From positions 496,001 through 560,000 of the forward strand of contig OX344757.2 in NCBI GenBank assembly GCA_947034885.2: DNA of 64,000 nucleotides, in the 5' to 3' direction. The position numbers and the translations under genes are program-made. A model generated the notes under the pieces. That model saw only the letters and a list, made by a program, of their open reading frames with translations. It was not told where the DNA came from and did not search any database. The DNA is from Thuidium tamariscinum. Its lineage: Eukaryota > Streptophyta > Bryopsida > Hypnales > Thuidiaceae. Positions within the stretch are counted from its first letter, which is position 1. Every line of letters starts with the position of its first letter. This document shows positions 12,200 through 24,631 of the stretch, piece by piece.

Positions 12200-13620
12200 A
12201 TGTAGAAGCATATTAATTAATTTTAAGGTGGTCCACGCCTTTGCCTAAATCCCATCCGTGCCCTAACGATCGCGTCCGCGCCTTGCATGTTCTGGAATCC
12301 ACATGGCAGCCACGTGGCCTATTTTTCCATTATCAAAAAGTCAACTATATGTTGACTCTACCAGACGGGCGAACTGGACGTCCGCCCACTATGATAACCA
12401 TGGTCAAATTGCCTTGTGTTTGAAATGATATTGACAAGATTAAATTAACATTGTACATATGACAAGTTGGTTGTTGCAGGGAAGTTAGGGAGCAAAATCT
12501 TTTGTGGTAGTTCATAGAATTTTGAACAAGTTGATGGAAACTAATGTGTATGCAAATCTGGACAAATTGACCAATTGATATTGAGATCAAAGTTAGTTAG
12601 AATAGTTAGTGGGATAGAGTAGAAGACTATTCGACCTATTGATTTGGTTATGCAATTGTAATAGCTAACCTGTGGATTTTGGACCAATGGACTTGTTACT
12701 GAAACTTTGAAGACAAAGTTACTAAGACTATTTGACCAAATATATAATCAATCAAGTAAATGAATTAATACTAACCATTGTGGTATTGGCCAAATTGATA
12801 AAACAATATTTGAATTTTGTAATTAAAGAAATTAGGCTAGTAAAGTTAGTCACTGGACTATTTGACACATATAAATTAAGGAAATAATTAAGGAGTTACA
12901 AAGGTGTATTTCCACACCAATATATATATATATAAAAATTGAAGGTTTGATTAAGTCAATAGAACAAGAGCCAAGACTATTGACACACCTTGACTATTTG
13001 ACATTAGAATTCTAGTATAAGACTGTAACATTGTGACAGTAAATCAAGGATTAGTTTCCATGGGAAATGGACGGAAATTAAGATAGATTAGAACAAGAAA
13101 TATCTTTAGAATACTAATTCTTTTAATTTTAATATTTCATTTTCATAAATGAGTGATAATCCTACACAAAAGTGACTTTAGATACAAAATGATAGACTAT
13201 TTGACTTTTTCCAAACGAAAAAACCACCACTAGGGGATTCCTTGGACTTTGTTTCTTGAGTAATTCTTTACTACACATATGGTACCATTCAAGCACTCTG
13301 CAAAGAATGGTTACCTATTTATGTGTTAGAAGTAATAGAACAACTTGTTACTTTAAAAAAAATAGGTCTCCCTTTGTGATTATCCATTTTAACTCAAGTA
13401 GACTTGGCATTGGAATTTATATGACCCAGCCAACTCGATGGATGTCTCTAGCTATTAGAAATTTGTGGTTTGAGTGTTATTGTTCATTAGAGTTTGATAC
13501 TAGCGAGAAGGGTTTGAATCTTAGAGTGTCATCGAGTCACCACTTGTCCTTAATCTATTGATACGGTAAGAAGTCACCAATACCATGCGGCTTGAGACAC
13601 TTTTTCAAATGAAGCTTTTA
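12200..13620. other. AT-rich stretch, nothing recognised
   Basis: Contains a short TA-dinucleotide run near 12925 and a GC-richer patch near 12230-12400. Short ORFs lack recognisable domains and have poor start contexts. No feature can be supported. Confidence 0.4.
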
Positions 13621-13626
13621 AGCATT

Positions 13627-13838
13627 CATTACTAGAAAGTGCATGTTTTATGACAACAAAATATAACTGCAATGAATCATAAAATCTCAAAATATGACTT
13701 ATGCTAAAATCACTATAGATAACACGGAATATGACTGGGTCCAGTCATTACCAACAAGTCGTATTGGACATGAGTCATATTTTTAATCATATACATTAGA
13801 GGATATAATTAACCATTTTTTTTGCCAACATGGCGTAT
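13627..13838 (+). mobile_element. CACTA-like element, left terminal part (decayed)
   Basis: CATTACTAGAAAGTGCATGT followed by TTTATGAC aligns with the better preserved CACTACAAGAAAATGAGTGT-TTTATGAC end at 45667. The following subterminal units (ATGACT...CAATGAATCATAAAAT) match the same order there. The element is interrupted at 13839 by a solo LTR and resumes at 20767. Confidence 0.6.
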
Positions 13839-16800
13839 TGTAGGCGCTTTATTCCCACCCTTGGAATAAAGTGTAGACAACTGAATTCTACTACTTTTAC
13901 GAACAATCTCTAGTGGGTGTCTAATCTATATGTAATTCAATTATGCCTTCCAAGCAATGGATCTTTCTAAATTCTTACTCCTAATTAGTCCACTTATAAA
14001 TGTTGAGTTAAAATAACCTTGCACTTAAGAGTTAGCCAGTTTTGGCCACCACAATTTTGACTAAGCATTGTTTAAATGATGAACAAAGGTCAAGCGATTT
14101 GGACTAAATTTGAAGAGTTCGTTTTGCTTCTTTCAACTTCTCAAAGAAATCTATGGTTAACCTAACTTCCTATTGTATAATTACGGATAAAGTTTCGATG
14201 TTCAACCTTTAAACTTCATTTGTCGATTGCGGATGTTCTAACTATTGAAATTGGATGGATATTTTTTAGTTATTTTCTATTTTTAATGTCTATGGGAGTT
14301 TTAAGTTCTACTTACTCTGGTCAATCCTATTTGACTTTTATCCAAATGAGCAGAGTTTTTAGCTAAAATTTCATTCTATTTTAACTTCCTTGTTGGTTGA
14401 TCAAATTCAAAGCATTTTCGGGTTTTATATGTTCTAAGATATCTTTATAGGATTCTATCCCTAACTTATTCTTTGGTTATCTTTTAGTCTAATTAGCATA
14501 TTGTTTTAACTACTTTGACTAGATATATACCTAAATAGTTAATTTGAATTTTATCTCAATTGGAATGATTTTATCCTTTCAAAAATAAACCTCAATCTTT
14601 GACTTTGAATAAATGTGAATTTTTTTGGTAAATTTTGACCGTTGACCAATTCATCCAAATTTTACCTTGTTAAACTTTTTTTTATAATCTAAATGGTCAA
14701 ATTCTTTTGGATTTATCCTTTTACCTTCCTTAATCCTTAGTTTATCAAAGTCAATTTTCACTATGAATTCCTTAGATAAAATGAATCATAAGTAAATTTT
14801 GACCGTTATCCGGTTCACCAAAATTTACCTATCAATTAGGAATTGCTTATGGCTTTTAACTTTCTACTTCTACTTCAAAAGTCTAAAATTCAAAAATCTA
14901 AATTCCTTATTGATTTTAACTTTGTTTAATTTTTAATGACGTTGGGCTTTGAGTAGCTCTAAATTTGTGTTACTTTCTAAATTAGTAATTAATGGCTAAA
15001 TTCTATGATTAAGAAAAATTGTAAGAAAATGAAAACAAAAGGGATTTTCAAAGGCTAACCTCCATTATGATAACTTCAAGGTCTTCATGTGATTCCATAA
15101 ATCCTCTTCATTGTACTAGCTCCACTTCCATCTTGACGTTCTTGTATTTGAATGTGGTGTTTGATACACTCATAAACACTTTTGAATGGAGTATTTTCCT
15201 TCAAAGCCTCATTCTTTCTTTTAACTTCTTTTTGTGATTTTCTTTATTTTTTGAGCTCCTTCCTTTTCTTTTAAATAGCCTCCAAGATTAACCTATAAAA
15301 TATCCTAATATAATCTAATTTTTGAAATTAATCCCTACATGGTCTTAAGAGTCAATTTCACTACAACTAAGGTTTTCCAACTTTTCTCTAATTTGGCAAA
15401 CCTCTAAACTTCTCAAAATCAAACTATTCTTTTATTTGTTTTTTCTATTTGTCTTTTCTTTTGTGATACAAAAGTCAATGATTCTCTACTTGGGCTTAAC
15501 TTCTTTTCTCTAACTTCAATACTTGCATATCATTCTAACTTCCACACTTGCTAAGGGGTGATTGCAAAAAACACTTCACGTTTTTGGCTCAAAATGTTGT
15601 TTTTTGGCATAGTACTGGTAGTACTATGCGATCTTGACAATATAGCGCGTTTGACACACGCCTGCAAATCTCAACCATCGATTTTGGGCACTTTCAAATT
15701 TGGGTCATCAACGTAGTACCATGCAGTATGCCAGTATTATGTAGTACTATGGACTACTACAAGTACTTTATAGACCATAGGGAGTAGAAAATAGTAGAAA
15801 AAGGATCTGTGGACCTTTTTATTTTTAATAATTAAAAAAAAATCAAAAAATTATTTTTAAGAAATCTATTTTTCTAAACAAAATTGTAACACATCGCAAG
15901 AAAAAAATCTTCTAAAAAAGTTTTTCCCTCTTTGTAGAGTTTGTGCAAAGGAAGGTCACTTTGACCCTATGTGGACAATAGACAGTTTACTATTTTTATA
16001 AAAACTCACTGTCAATACTTGAAATGTTATTAGAACTCCAAATTTTCTAAGTTGTGGCTTCAAATTCAGATTTTTGAGTCAAAAATAGGACTAAAACCCC
16101 CCAAAATGGCCAAGGTAGACAACCAATAACCAATTGGAGGCAGTTTAAAAATAATAAACCAATTTTAAGAAAATTGAAAAAATTACACAACAAATAAAAC
16201 TTTTGTGTACACCTTCATTCCAAATTTCAAGTTGATAAAAAAAAAACAATGCAAATGTTATGAGCAAAAAACTACCTGTTCGAGGTCAAGGGAACAAAAA
16301 ATAGGACAAGTGTTTCTTGCAATCACCCTAAGGACTTGTAGCTTGAAAGTTTGAGAGATGTGAGCTTGAATGCAATTATTCTTGATTGTATGTGTTGGAG
16401 TTGGAGCAAGTGAGTTTGGAGCTGGTTGGCTTCTGATTGGGATGTTGTTTGGGGTCAGATGGTAGGTGAGTACACTATGAGGTTTTTTCTCAATTGAACT
16501 CTGTTTGTGGGCTGACCTACTCTCCCTAATGGGCTGATGTGCTCTCCCCAAGCTCTAGCTTTGGTCAAATTGAGTTGACTTTGCTAATTTTCAGATTTTT
16601 ACAATCCCAGTACCTTTCTTCAACTCTGGACTGGGGTCTTTGCACCTCACTGGCCCTGGTTGGAATTTGCAAGCAATCTGATGTTGGAAACTACCCTTCT
16701 TTCACCCTCTAGTTCTAATCAAACTGAGTAGACTTTAGCTAAATTCAAAATTTTGGGCCTTTCCCCTCTCACTCCTTTTTTGATCTTGCCACAAACTATC

Positions 16801-17775
16801 TTATGGGAGATTTTTCCCACTCTGGGTTTACAAAAAAGACAAGAAATTCCGAACAAATGGACTTAGAGTTTCTTTCAAAAATCTCTCTTTAATCTCTCCA
16901 TGACTTTAAATTCTTTTTTCAAAGCCTATTGCTTTGAAATTCCCAAATAAAAACCAGAATGGGACCCAAAGGTATCCTCGCAGTTTTGGTTTAATCAAAC
17001 CGTATGGATGATGTAAAGATGATTTGGATGGTACTAGCCTTGCTGTAATTTGGTGGATTTAATTCAACTGACAGCCACCGTATGGCCTCTTGCCACCTCG
17101 GCCGGGTATGGCGGACTGGTTGGTTGGTGAGTATGAGCTACCTACTTGCCTCCCTTTGGGGTCTGACTTTGGTGACTTGTGCTGGACTAAACTTGGGCGG
17201 TTGTTGCCCCAAAAATGGTTTTCTTTTAAACCACAATGGGGTCTCTTTGAGGGACCCTTTAAACAAAATCCAAAACGAAATTGTTTAGTAAATCAAAGAT
17301 TTACCGTTTAAGGAATTAATTCAAAACTTGGAAACCATGTGATGGAATCTTGCAATGAAAATCCTAGAATTTTGGCGAATTCTAGGATAATTTTGCAAGA
17401 ACTTTGTCTACTCAAGGACTAGAAAGGAGTTTTGGATCCTACCTCAAACTCCTAAGGTGCAATTAGGACCTCAATTAAATGTTTAAGCTTAGGAGGATCC
17501 TCAATAAGCCAATTCAAGTTGTGAATTCCTTATCAAAAGACTTAAATCGAATGATTTTGGTATTGAAACTTCAAAACTAGAACACAATTGTAACGGTTAA
17601 GCGCTTCAAAGGTACCCCAAAGTCCTTTGAAAGGCTCACAAAAAGAAAGCTCAAGAATATAATGAAATTCAAAGTGTATTGGAGAAGAACAAAATTTTTG
17701 GATAGTACCAAACTTTGTGACATAGATGCGTAGAGAACAAAATACAATATTGAAATAAAGGATGTTTGAAAAGTG

Positions 17776-17816
17776 TATAAAAGGTGTGAAATGAGGGGAG
17801 GGGGAGGCCTTTTATA
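17776..17816. promoter_or_regulatory. Inverted TATA pair of LTR-2
   Basis: GTATAAAAGG on the plus strand (from 17775) faces CCTTTTATAC (17808-17817), a perfect 10-bp inverted repeat around a purine-rich spacer. The minus-strand TATAAAAG (17809-17816) corresponds to the box in the other LTRs. The plus-strand one is peculiar to this LTR and could allow divergent transcription. Confidence 0.5.
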
Positions 17817-18187
17817 CTTTTCCAAGGCCTCCTCCCCCCTCAAGTTATGTTCTAATCCACCTAAGAAAAACCAAATTAACATTAAAAAATCTACTCTATT
17901 GCTGTGACTACTCTAACTTTTGGAGAAATGGTCCAATTGCCAAACGGACAGCACCAATAGCTATAGAAGATCCAAATTAGCCTTCGGAAATTCCCACCCC
18001 TTATTCCTGAAGCCTAATTGTGCTCAAAAGCTAACAATTACAATCTAGTGAAAAGGGTAGAAAATCTATCTTTTGGAATTGATTTTTCTCAAAATTTTTG
18101 ACTATCTAGGATTGTTGGGAAGGTCCAAGAATGTTAGGAAAGAGTCTAAGTTGACTCAAATCGGACTCCTTATGCTCCCCGTACATC

Positions 18188-18385
18188 GGTCAACTTACAA
18201 GGATTTTGATAAAATCATTAAAACTTGTTGCCGCTTCCAGTTCTGGTACTTGTTGATGTCAGAATGTCTTGAAATTTGGCGGGGCGCTTATTTATGCTAA
18301 AATATACTATCCTAATTTTTAGTGGGATTTTACCATTACCATAGAATTTTCTATAAATTTCCAATTGCTAGTAAAAGCGGTTGAC
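18188..18385. promoter_or_regulatory. Inverted W-box-core pair in U3 of LTR-2
   Basis: GGTCAAC at 18188-18194 and GGTTGAC at 18379-18385, 191 bp apart start to start, as in the other four LTRs. Confidence 0.5.
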
Positions 18386-18699
18386 TTCCCATAGAGTCAT
18401 TTCCGTAATTTAGAAAATTACGAAAATTCCAAGGGATCTTCTAGGAATCTCCCTAAAGACAAGTGCAAAATTACGCTAAAAACCCACACTGTCTAAATAA
18501 AGTAGAAATTGTACTATAGCAAAATTAATTCCTTCGGGGAGGAATCATTCACGTACAAGGGAATCTCCACAAGTTAGCTTCACCATGACGCTCTCAGGCG
18601 ACTATCAAAATCCCATGGTTTCTAATTAGTCCAATCTTGCTAGGACCCTTCTCAAGAATTCCGATAAGGCCTATCTGGGTGCTATGGGAAACTAGAATA

Positions 18700-20520
18700 C
18701 ATGTTTTTAATATTTAGTATAGAATTAGGAATAAGGAAGCTAATTTTAGATAAATTTTTCGATTCTTTGATCAAGAATAGGGAAAATTAGGAAGATTAGG
18801 AAGAGGTGGAAATTGGAGATATTCAATTGAGATAAATTGGTTAAGGGAGGAAAACTGTGTTTCCCAACTTGACCGGAAATGTCGGGATCCGGATCGGAAT
18901 CGGAACAGGAACCGGAACTGTCAGAGCCAGCGGAAATCACGCCTCCAAAATCTGCAGGGAAGGGTAAGATAGCTGCCACGCCTTCCAAGGGCAAAGCAGC
19001 TACGTCAGCAAAGGTTTCCACCAGTAGAAAACAACCAGCACGCAATGGGAGCCGCCAAGCATGCGGATTCCCTCCAAAAGCGGATGAAGAAGTAGTTAGA
19101 AATAGAAAGCGGAGTAGGTAGAGAATTTCTAGAAGCAGACTTAGTGGAGTAGGTGGAAAGTTACCTTTCCAGTTGGTAGGAAGCAGTTAGCAAGGTGCTT
19201 TTGGCTTAGAATGCACCTGGTCAGTCAGATCTGGATTTTTAGGATCTGAGATCCATTTTTTTCGGGTCTACTTGGGTGGATAGGAAAGTGACTTTTGTGG
19301 ATAAGGAATGCCACCTGGCATTCTCTTGTCCTCTGATTTTGTTCCCTTGGGGCTTTTAGGGTTCCTTTGGATTGGTATTTAGGTGTGGCTGTTAGTTGGT
19401 TGCCTCGGGTGTTCCTACTTCTATTTTTCCTTTCATTTGCAATCTGATTTCCAGATTTCTACTTTCTAAGAGCTAGTCTGAACAAGTCTGGACTCTGGAT
19501 TGGTATTCCGTGCAATGCTAGAACCATTGGATAGTGCGAGGTAGCTGGGTTTGCAGGTGTTTGGATGAGGTGGCTCCCCCAGACTTTGTTTGAATCCGGT
19601 TCCAGGAAATTGAAGCGATTTGGTTGAAGCTACTGGTGTATTAGGATTGAAGTCTAGCTGCTGTAGTCACTTGGAGGCTTATGTGTGGGAAAGCTGCTCT
19701 TAGATTGGGTGTATTCTGCTAGGAGAGCGGGCGCATGCCAATTGACGTGTTGTTGAGGTCCTGCTACAACCGGAAGTGAGGGATGTGTATGCAGTTAGGA
19801 TCCCCTAGTTATCTGGCTCCTAGATTAAGCCTTAGGAACTGAGTTTGGGTGAGTCAGTCATTGTAGTAATGTGGAGTTTGTAGGGGTTTCCTAAGTGACC
19901 TATTAGTTGGGATTGCAATCCGGATTAGTTGTGAGGAGGAATTTGCAGCCTATTTCTTTTATGTTTTTTGTTATTTTTCTCTTTTAGTGGAACTCCATTC
20001 ACTTTAATCCTGAGGAGGGTAGGATTCAACGTATCCTTCCTAAATGCCAATCGCGGACCCCTCTAATACAGAGGCTAAACTTCTTTGGTTATTTGATTGA
20101 CGGGATCCGGAAACCGGATCCAGAAGAGGTACAGAGTTTGGGCACTCCTTCCGGTTCCTAATCCGCCCAGTCGGATACTGTAAGTCCGGATAGGGAAAGG
20201 TACAGAGTTTGGACACTCCTACCTGTTTGGAAGTTGTTGTGAGAGTGGTAAAATATGTGTGGATGGTGATAAAGGCAATCTATGAGAGTGCGGATATTGT
20301 GAGGAAGTTTCCGGTTGTGAATCCGGTTACTGTTGTCTTGGAGTTGTTTTCTGCACCCTGGTATTCCGTTTATCTTGAGAAAACTACGTAAAATCCTGTG
20401 GGAACAATACACGAGTCATTTGAACGGTGTTAACATCAAATTAGCATCTATAGACGGATTTGTGCTTCCTTGTGCTACGACAGGTGCTTTTGCACTAATC
20501 CGTCTTTTGAATATTAATTA
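18700..20520 (+). mobile_element. CCGG-rich nested insertion, truncated relative of the 34.5-38.2 kb locus
   Basis: Limits are approximate. An AATATT copy lies near both ends (about 18705 and 20508) and may be the target duplication, but this is weak. The order of parts matches the 34.5-38.2 kb locus: a reading frame with an acidic then basic tail ending in a cluster of Arg/Lys, then about 1.2-1.3 kb of noncoding DNA with shared phrases (CATTGTAGTAA, then CCTAAGTGACCTATTA versus CCTGAGTGACCTGCTA, then GTTGTGAGGA), then a TCCTGTGGGAACAATAC-like motif at about 20393 that parallels CTCCTGGGACGATATTCC at about 38107. The closing part (GGTGCTTTTGCAC) recalls sequence near LTR ends in some plant Gypsy elements, which is recollection only. 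Confidence 0.5.
18879..19121 (+). pseudogene. Truncated C-terminal tail of the 661-aa-type protein
   Basis: 80 codons from ATG to TAG. It begins with an acidic Ser/Glu stretch (SGSESEQEPELSEP), passes through Pro/Lys/Ser-rich sequence (TPPKSAGKGK) and ends in RNRKRSR. The last ~80 residues of the protein at 34967-36952 have the same design: SESSEADSEE, then PPPKAATRR, then SKRARK at the stop. Both are followed by homologous noncoding sequence. I therefore read this as a 5'-truncated copy, not an independent small gene. No enzymatic motif is present. Confidence 0.45.
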
Positions 20521-20829
20521 GTGCAACTTCCTAGTAACTACTTAATACCATATCTAATCATCTAATAAGATGTAGAAATTGGTTCTAAGAAGTCTTTTAA
20601 GGTACTTCAGAATAATTATAACCTATTCCTCATAATTATAGAGAATTGTATCAATTCTATTTTGAACTCTCTTTTTAGTTGATTTTTAACCATAATAACT
20701 CTAAATATGAGCAATAAGCGAAAAAAAGAAAAATCCAGGGCTTGAATGACAATGACGGGACTCACACGTATATGTTGACTATCCTTGAAGGCTTGACTTT
20801 CTCTTGAGCTACTTGGACAGAAGGAAAGA

Positions 20830-21260
20830 ATCCTACGTGGCATATGACTCAATGTAGTCATATTTTTTGCTAACGTGGTATATGACTACATAGAGTCATA
20901 TTTTGGCTGACATGGCATATGACTTTGTGTAGTCATATTTTCTCATGATGTGAAAGGTGACTCTTGTGGGTTATATTTTTGTTGATGTAAAAAATGACCT
21001 TTATGAGTCATATTTTTTGTTGATTTAACATATGACTCATGTGAATCTTGTTTTTGCTAATTCTGAAAATAACCTTTGTGAGTTGTATTTTTTTGTTGAT
21101 GTGAAATATGACTCATGTGAGTCATATTTTTGTATGATGTGAAATATGATTCATATGAGTCATATTTTTGTATGATGTGAAATATGACTAATGTGAATCA
21201 TATTTTTTATGATGTGGTAATTCACATGGAATGCTATTAGTATTTTTATGATTGAATGCA
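20830..21260. repeat. Subterminal repeat array (ATATGACTCATGTGAGTCAT)
   Basis: About nine copies of a ~43-48-bp unit, GATGTGAAATATGACTCATG then TGAGTCATATTTTTG. Each unit holds a palindromic ATGACTCA...TGAGTCAT core. Related units lie at 45690-46390. Arrays like this at CACTA ends are known transposase-binding regions in other plants. Confidence 0.65.
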
Positions 21261-22369
21261 GTCATATTTAAAAAAAATTAGAGTTACATTCATGGCTTGA
21301 TTGTTAGTGTTATCTCACTACAACTAGTCATATTTTGACTAAGATATATTGCGAAATATTACTCAAGCAAGTGATATTCTTGATAAAGGAGGGTTAAATT
21401 TCTTACACTTGTATGCATAATTTGTAAATGGGATGATTGAGGATTATAATCATAAACTATCATAAACTACAATTACACTTTCTATACTTTCTAAACAAAT
21501 ATGTCTCATTGTAATTATGCATCAACAAGACTTAGTGACTAAGTAAAAAAATCTATTCAATTGAAAGTAAGAACATATGATTTATGAGATGCACAATAGT
21601 CAATCATAATAAAAAGTGAAATGCAAAAAAGAATATGCCTCTTGTCAATGACACTTATTATTTAATAATACAAAACATATTACAATGACTCATTATAAAT
21701 GTTTAGTTTTGCATGCTTATAAGATCTACATTCCTTACAAAAATGTGAAGATGTTACCCCTTTAGTGTTGCAAGTAGTTTCCAATGACTTCATTCAATCT
21801 TGGATGCCTACATATACAATTAAGAAGGTTAATTTTCAATGAATGAATAATACAACTCAACCTTTAAAAATTTAAGTTAGTGCAAAATATATAGCACAAG
21901 TTTCAGGTAAGAAAATTTCATTACAACTATATTTCTAAAAATTGCAAATGAACAAGAAGAATGAATAGCAATGGTGATAGAGGGATCAATTAGCAAAAGT
22001 ACCAAGTGATAAGAGCTCACAACAAGTAAGATGTGACTGAATGCAAGAAGATGCAATAAAAGCAATAACAAATAAGAATTAAGAGTTCAAGATACAACAA
22101 GAAATAGAAGTTGGAATACAATAAAATGCAACAAATAATAATAAGCAAAAATTAAAATGCAACAAGTAGAATTAAAGAAACTAAATGTAAGAACTAAAGA
22201 AACAAGAAGAAAATAGGAAGCAACAAGCAACAAGTACAAATAAGAAACAAAAAGAAATAAGAAGTTAGAGGTAAGAACTACAAGGTAACAAGAGGAAACT
22301 ATTAAGAAAGAATAAGAACTTAGAAGCAATAAGAAACAAAAACTAATTAGTAAGAAGGATCAAGAATTA

Positions 22370-22726
22370 TAAGAGGATTTTCACCTCCTGTACAAGACTG
22401 CGAGTTCCCAAACGCTTGGAACGCATTGGGAACTCTAGGAACGCAATGCTGATGTGGTCGAGCGACTGCCGCGTCAGAAAATAATAATTTTTTATTAATT
22501 TTAATTTAAAATTAAATATTTTTAAAATATTTTTTTGAAAAAAAAATATTTTTTTAAATCATTTTTTTTCTCTTTAATACATTCAGAAGTTTTTTGAAAA
22601 AAAAAAATTTAATTTTTTTTTTCAAAATTCAAAAATTCAGACCAGCAGGGTGCTGGTTTGCAACAGTGGGAACAATTTCAGGGAACACCCCTGAAACGGT
22701 CTCCTGGGGGCCCAAAAATCCTCTTA
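22370..22726. mobile_element. Small inverted-repeat (MITE-like) insertion, ~357 bp
   Basis: TAAGAGGATTTT at 22370-22381 faces AAAATCCTCTTA at 22715-22726 (12-bp perfect inverted repeat). Taking the outer TA as target duplication would fit a Tc1/mariner-type MITE. The inside is unlike the purine-rich host sequence: a GC-rich left part, a run of A/T homopolymers, and a small hairpin TTTCAGGG-AACA-CCCCTGAAA near 22678-22698. No ORF. Confidence 0.5.
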
Positions 22727-22829
22727 TGTAAGAAACAAAAAGAAGTAAGAGCTAAAAGAGAACAAGAAGCAAAATTCAAGAGGCAACAAGAAACAATAAA
22801 GAAAAAGCAAGTATAGACAAATGTTCTAC

Positions 22830-23520
22830 TTAGAAGGGGTCTAACTACAACTATGTGAGCCCTATAGTTAGTACTGAACCCTATATGCCATATGTGAGCC
22901 CTGTAGTTAGTACTTGGGCTTTAGAATTTTCTTTTTCTTGCTAATTTGTTTTTTTGCTAATTTTTAGAGTTGTTTTGGTAAAAAAGATTTTAAAAATGTT
23001 CACAGAGTGTTAGAAGGGATCTCCTACAAATATGGGGATTTAGTCATAAATATCTAGAAGTGTTTTTAGAATTCCCATTTTTTGAAGTCTCAATTAATAG
23101 GTGTTAGAATGATGGTTAAGGATTTGAAAGAAATTTGGTACAAGTAGAGTCATTGTGGCAAAATAGTAGAAAGACAATAATATTATTTACGTACTGGAAT
23201 CTCTTCCACAAAAGGCCAAAAAATGTTCTAAGTTTTGATACTGATAATTATAAGTTTGATAATGTCCTAACAACTTCTACGGAAAACTTCCGTAGGAGTT
23301 TCATCCAATTTGTACAAGTGGGTCCACTTAAGGTAACATGAGCCACTATTCTCGTAACCGGTCCTTTTTTAGGTCTTTTTTTCTAAATATCTCAAATTGT
23401 TTATTCAAACTACATCAAAAGCTTGGAGAAGTCTATAGAGGATTATAAGTTGTCTCTAATACTTCAAACCATTTTTAAAGAAAATAGTCCTAAATACATA
23501 AAAAGCAACATAATAGGATG
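22830..23520. other. Unassigned sequence
   Basis: A GAGCCCTATAGTTAGTACT-type phrase occurs twice near 22855-22915. Otherwise there are no supported features. Confidence 0.35.
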
Positions 23521-24190
23521 TAACTAGCCCTTTTCTTGTCCTTTTGAGTGCTTTTTTGGATGAATACTGTAAAGTTTTGGATGATTTTCGCACTTTGTCG
23601 GTTGTGATGAAGACAGACTGGTTCGACGGATAGCGCGTAACCAGTACACATTAGGGTTGGTTTTGAAACCGTTGCTGCTCATGGAGGATGCAATGCGTGA
23701 GTTTTGTAAACACCAAACTGTAGCTGCAAGACCATTTGCTCCACATTCTGAGTGACTTTGCATGTGGTTTTGACAGCAGCGGTTGATCTGTGCCGGCAAG
23801 CAGCTCGAGGATATCAACTACAGAAAGAATAAGTGTGAACAAAGCAAGCAGCTCCGCCCCAAGAGGTGGTTCAAGTAGAGAGGTGGTGGCCTCGATTAAG
23901 GCTGGATGATGGAATGCTGTGCATTTGGAAAGGAGCTACTGAGTGCTTGTAAGTGTGAGCATTTTGACGGGAGTGCTTGTTTAATTTAGGGTTCAGGCTA
24001 TTGTAGAGAGAGACAACAAGCCTGCCTTTGCCTTTCGACGGGAGAGTGACATCGTGTCGTCATTTCTTGCAATCTCAAACTCTGATTGAGCATTTAGGGT
24101 TCTGAAGTTGTATCTTTCAATCACTTCACTACTGTTTACGCGACGATCTTCCCATTGCAGTGTCTGTGCAAAACCTTAACTTGTGTACAG

Positions 24191-24630
24191 GTGAGTATTG
24201 GGATTTCCCAGAGTACTGGTTTAGGGTTTAGGATTTAGGGTTTTGACCATATTCTATCGATTTCTTATTTTGTGCATTGTATAGAGTTGTTGCAAAAATG
24301 ATGGATTATTGTGGTTTAGCAACGTCATTTGCTTGCAAGAGAAATGCTTCAGTTGTTCACTTCTGAATTGGTCTTGTTCTCCGTGCTGTAAGAAGTCGAT
24401 GGGGAAGCCCAATAGTAGTTGGAGTTATTTCTCTCTCGCTTCTTGCAAGTGCGGTTTTAGGGTTTAGGCCATGGCCGGGCGATTGTGCACTTTCATTTCA
24501 CCTCTAGTATCTCGACCTCTATCGCGAGGACTGCTTCAATCCGCGTTTCTTTAGGATTTCTGAAGTTTTGTCCTTTGTTTAGTGAACATAATACTATTGA
24601 CCAACAGAGACTGTTTTTTTGCAACTGTAG
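24191..24630 (+). other. Probable 5'-UTR intron of the gene at 24632
   Basis: Strong donor TACAG|GTGAGT at 24190/24191, pyrimidine tract and acceptor TTTTTTTGCAACTGTAG at 24630, one base before the ATG. It contains TTTAGGG-like motifs at about 24221-24251. Confidence 0.5.
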
Positions 24631-24631
24631 G

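Larger units (their letters stand above)
13839..20766 (-). mobile_element. Solo LTR, 6928 bp with nested insertion (LTR-2)
   Basis: It starts TGTAGGCGCTTTATTCCCAC and ends GACGGGACTCACA, with perfect 5-bp target duplications CGTAT at 13834-13838 and 20767-20771. Its left end aligns with LTRs at 40247 and 51048 (TGTGGGCGCTTCATTCCCAC). It keeps the superfamily landmarks: TAGTGGGATTTTACC near 18316, the GGTCAAC/GGTTGAC pair, and a minus-strand TATAAAAG box at 17809-17816. From the second W-box core to the right end it is about 1.7-1.9 kb longer than its relatives, which is accounted for by the CCGG-rich insertion at about 18.7-20.5 kb. The host site is the CACTA-like element. Confidence 0.85.
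20767..22830 (+). mobile_element. CACTA-like element, continuation right of LTR-2
   Basis: It resumes with CGTATATGTTGACTATCCTT, matching GTGTATATGTTGACTTTCCT at 45892 in the second copy. It then carries subterminal GAGTCATAT repeats (20830-21260), AT-rich sequence and a purine-rich ACAAGAAGAAA/AACAAGAAGC segment (about 22000-22370 and 22730-22820). A matching terminal TAGTG end was not found, so the right limit is uncertain. Confidence 0.5.
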
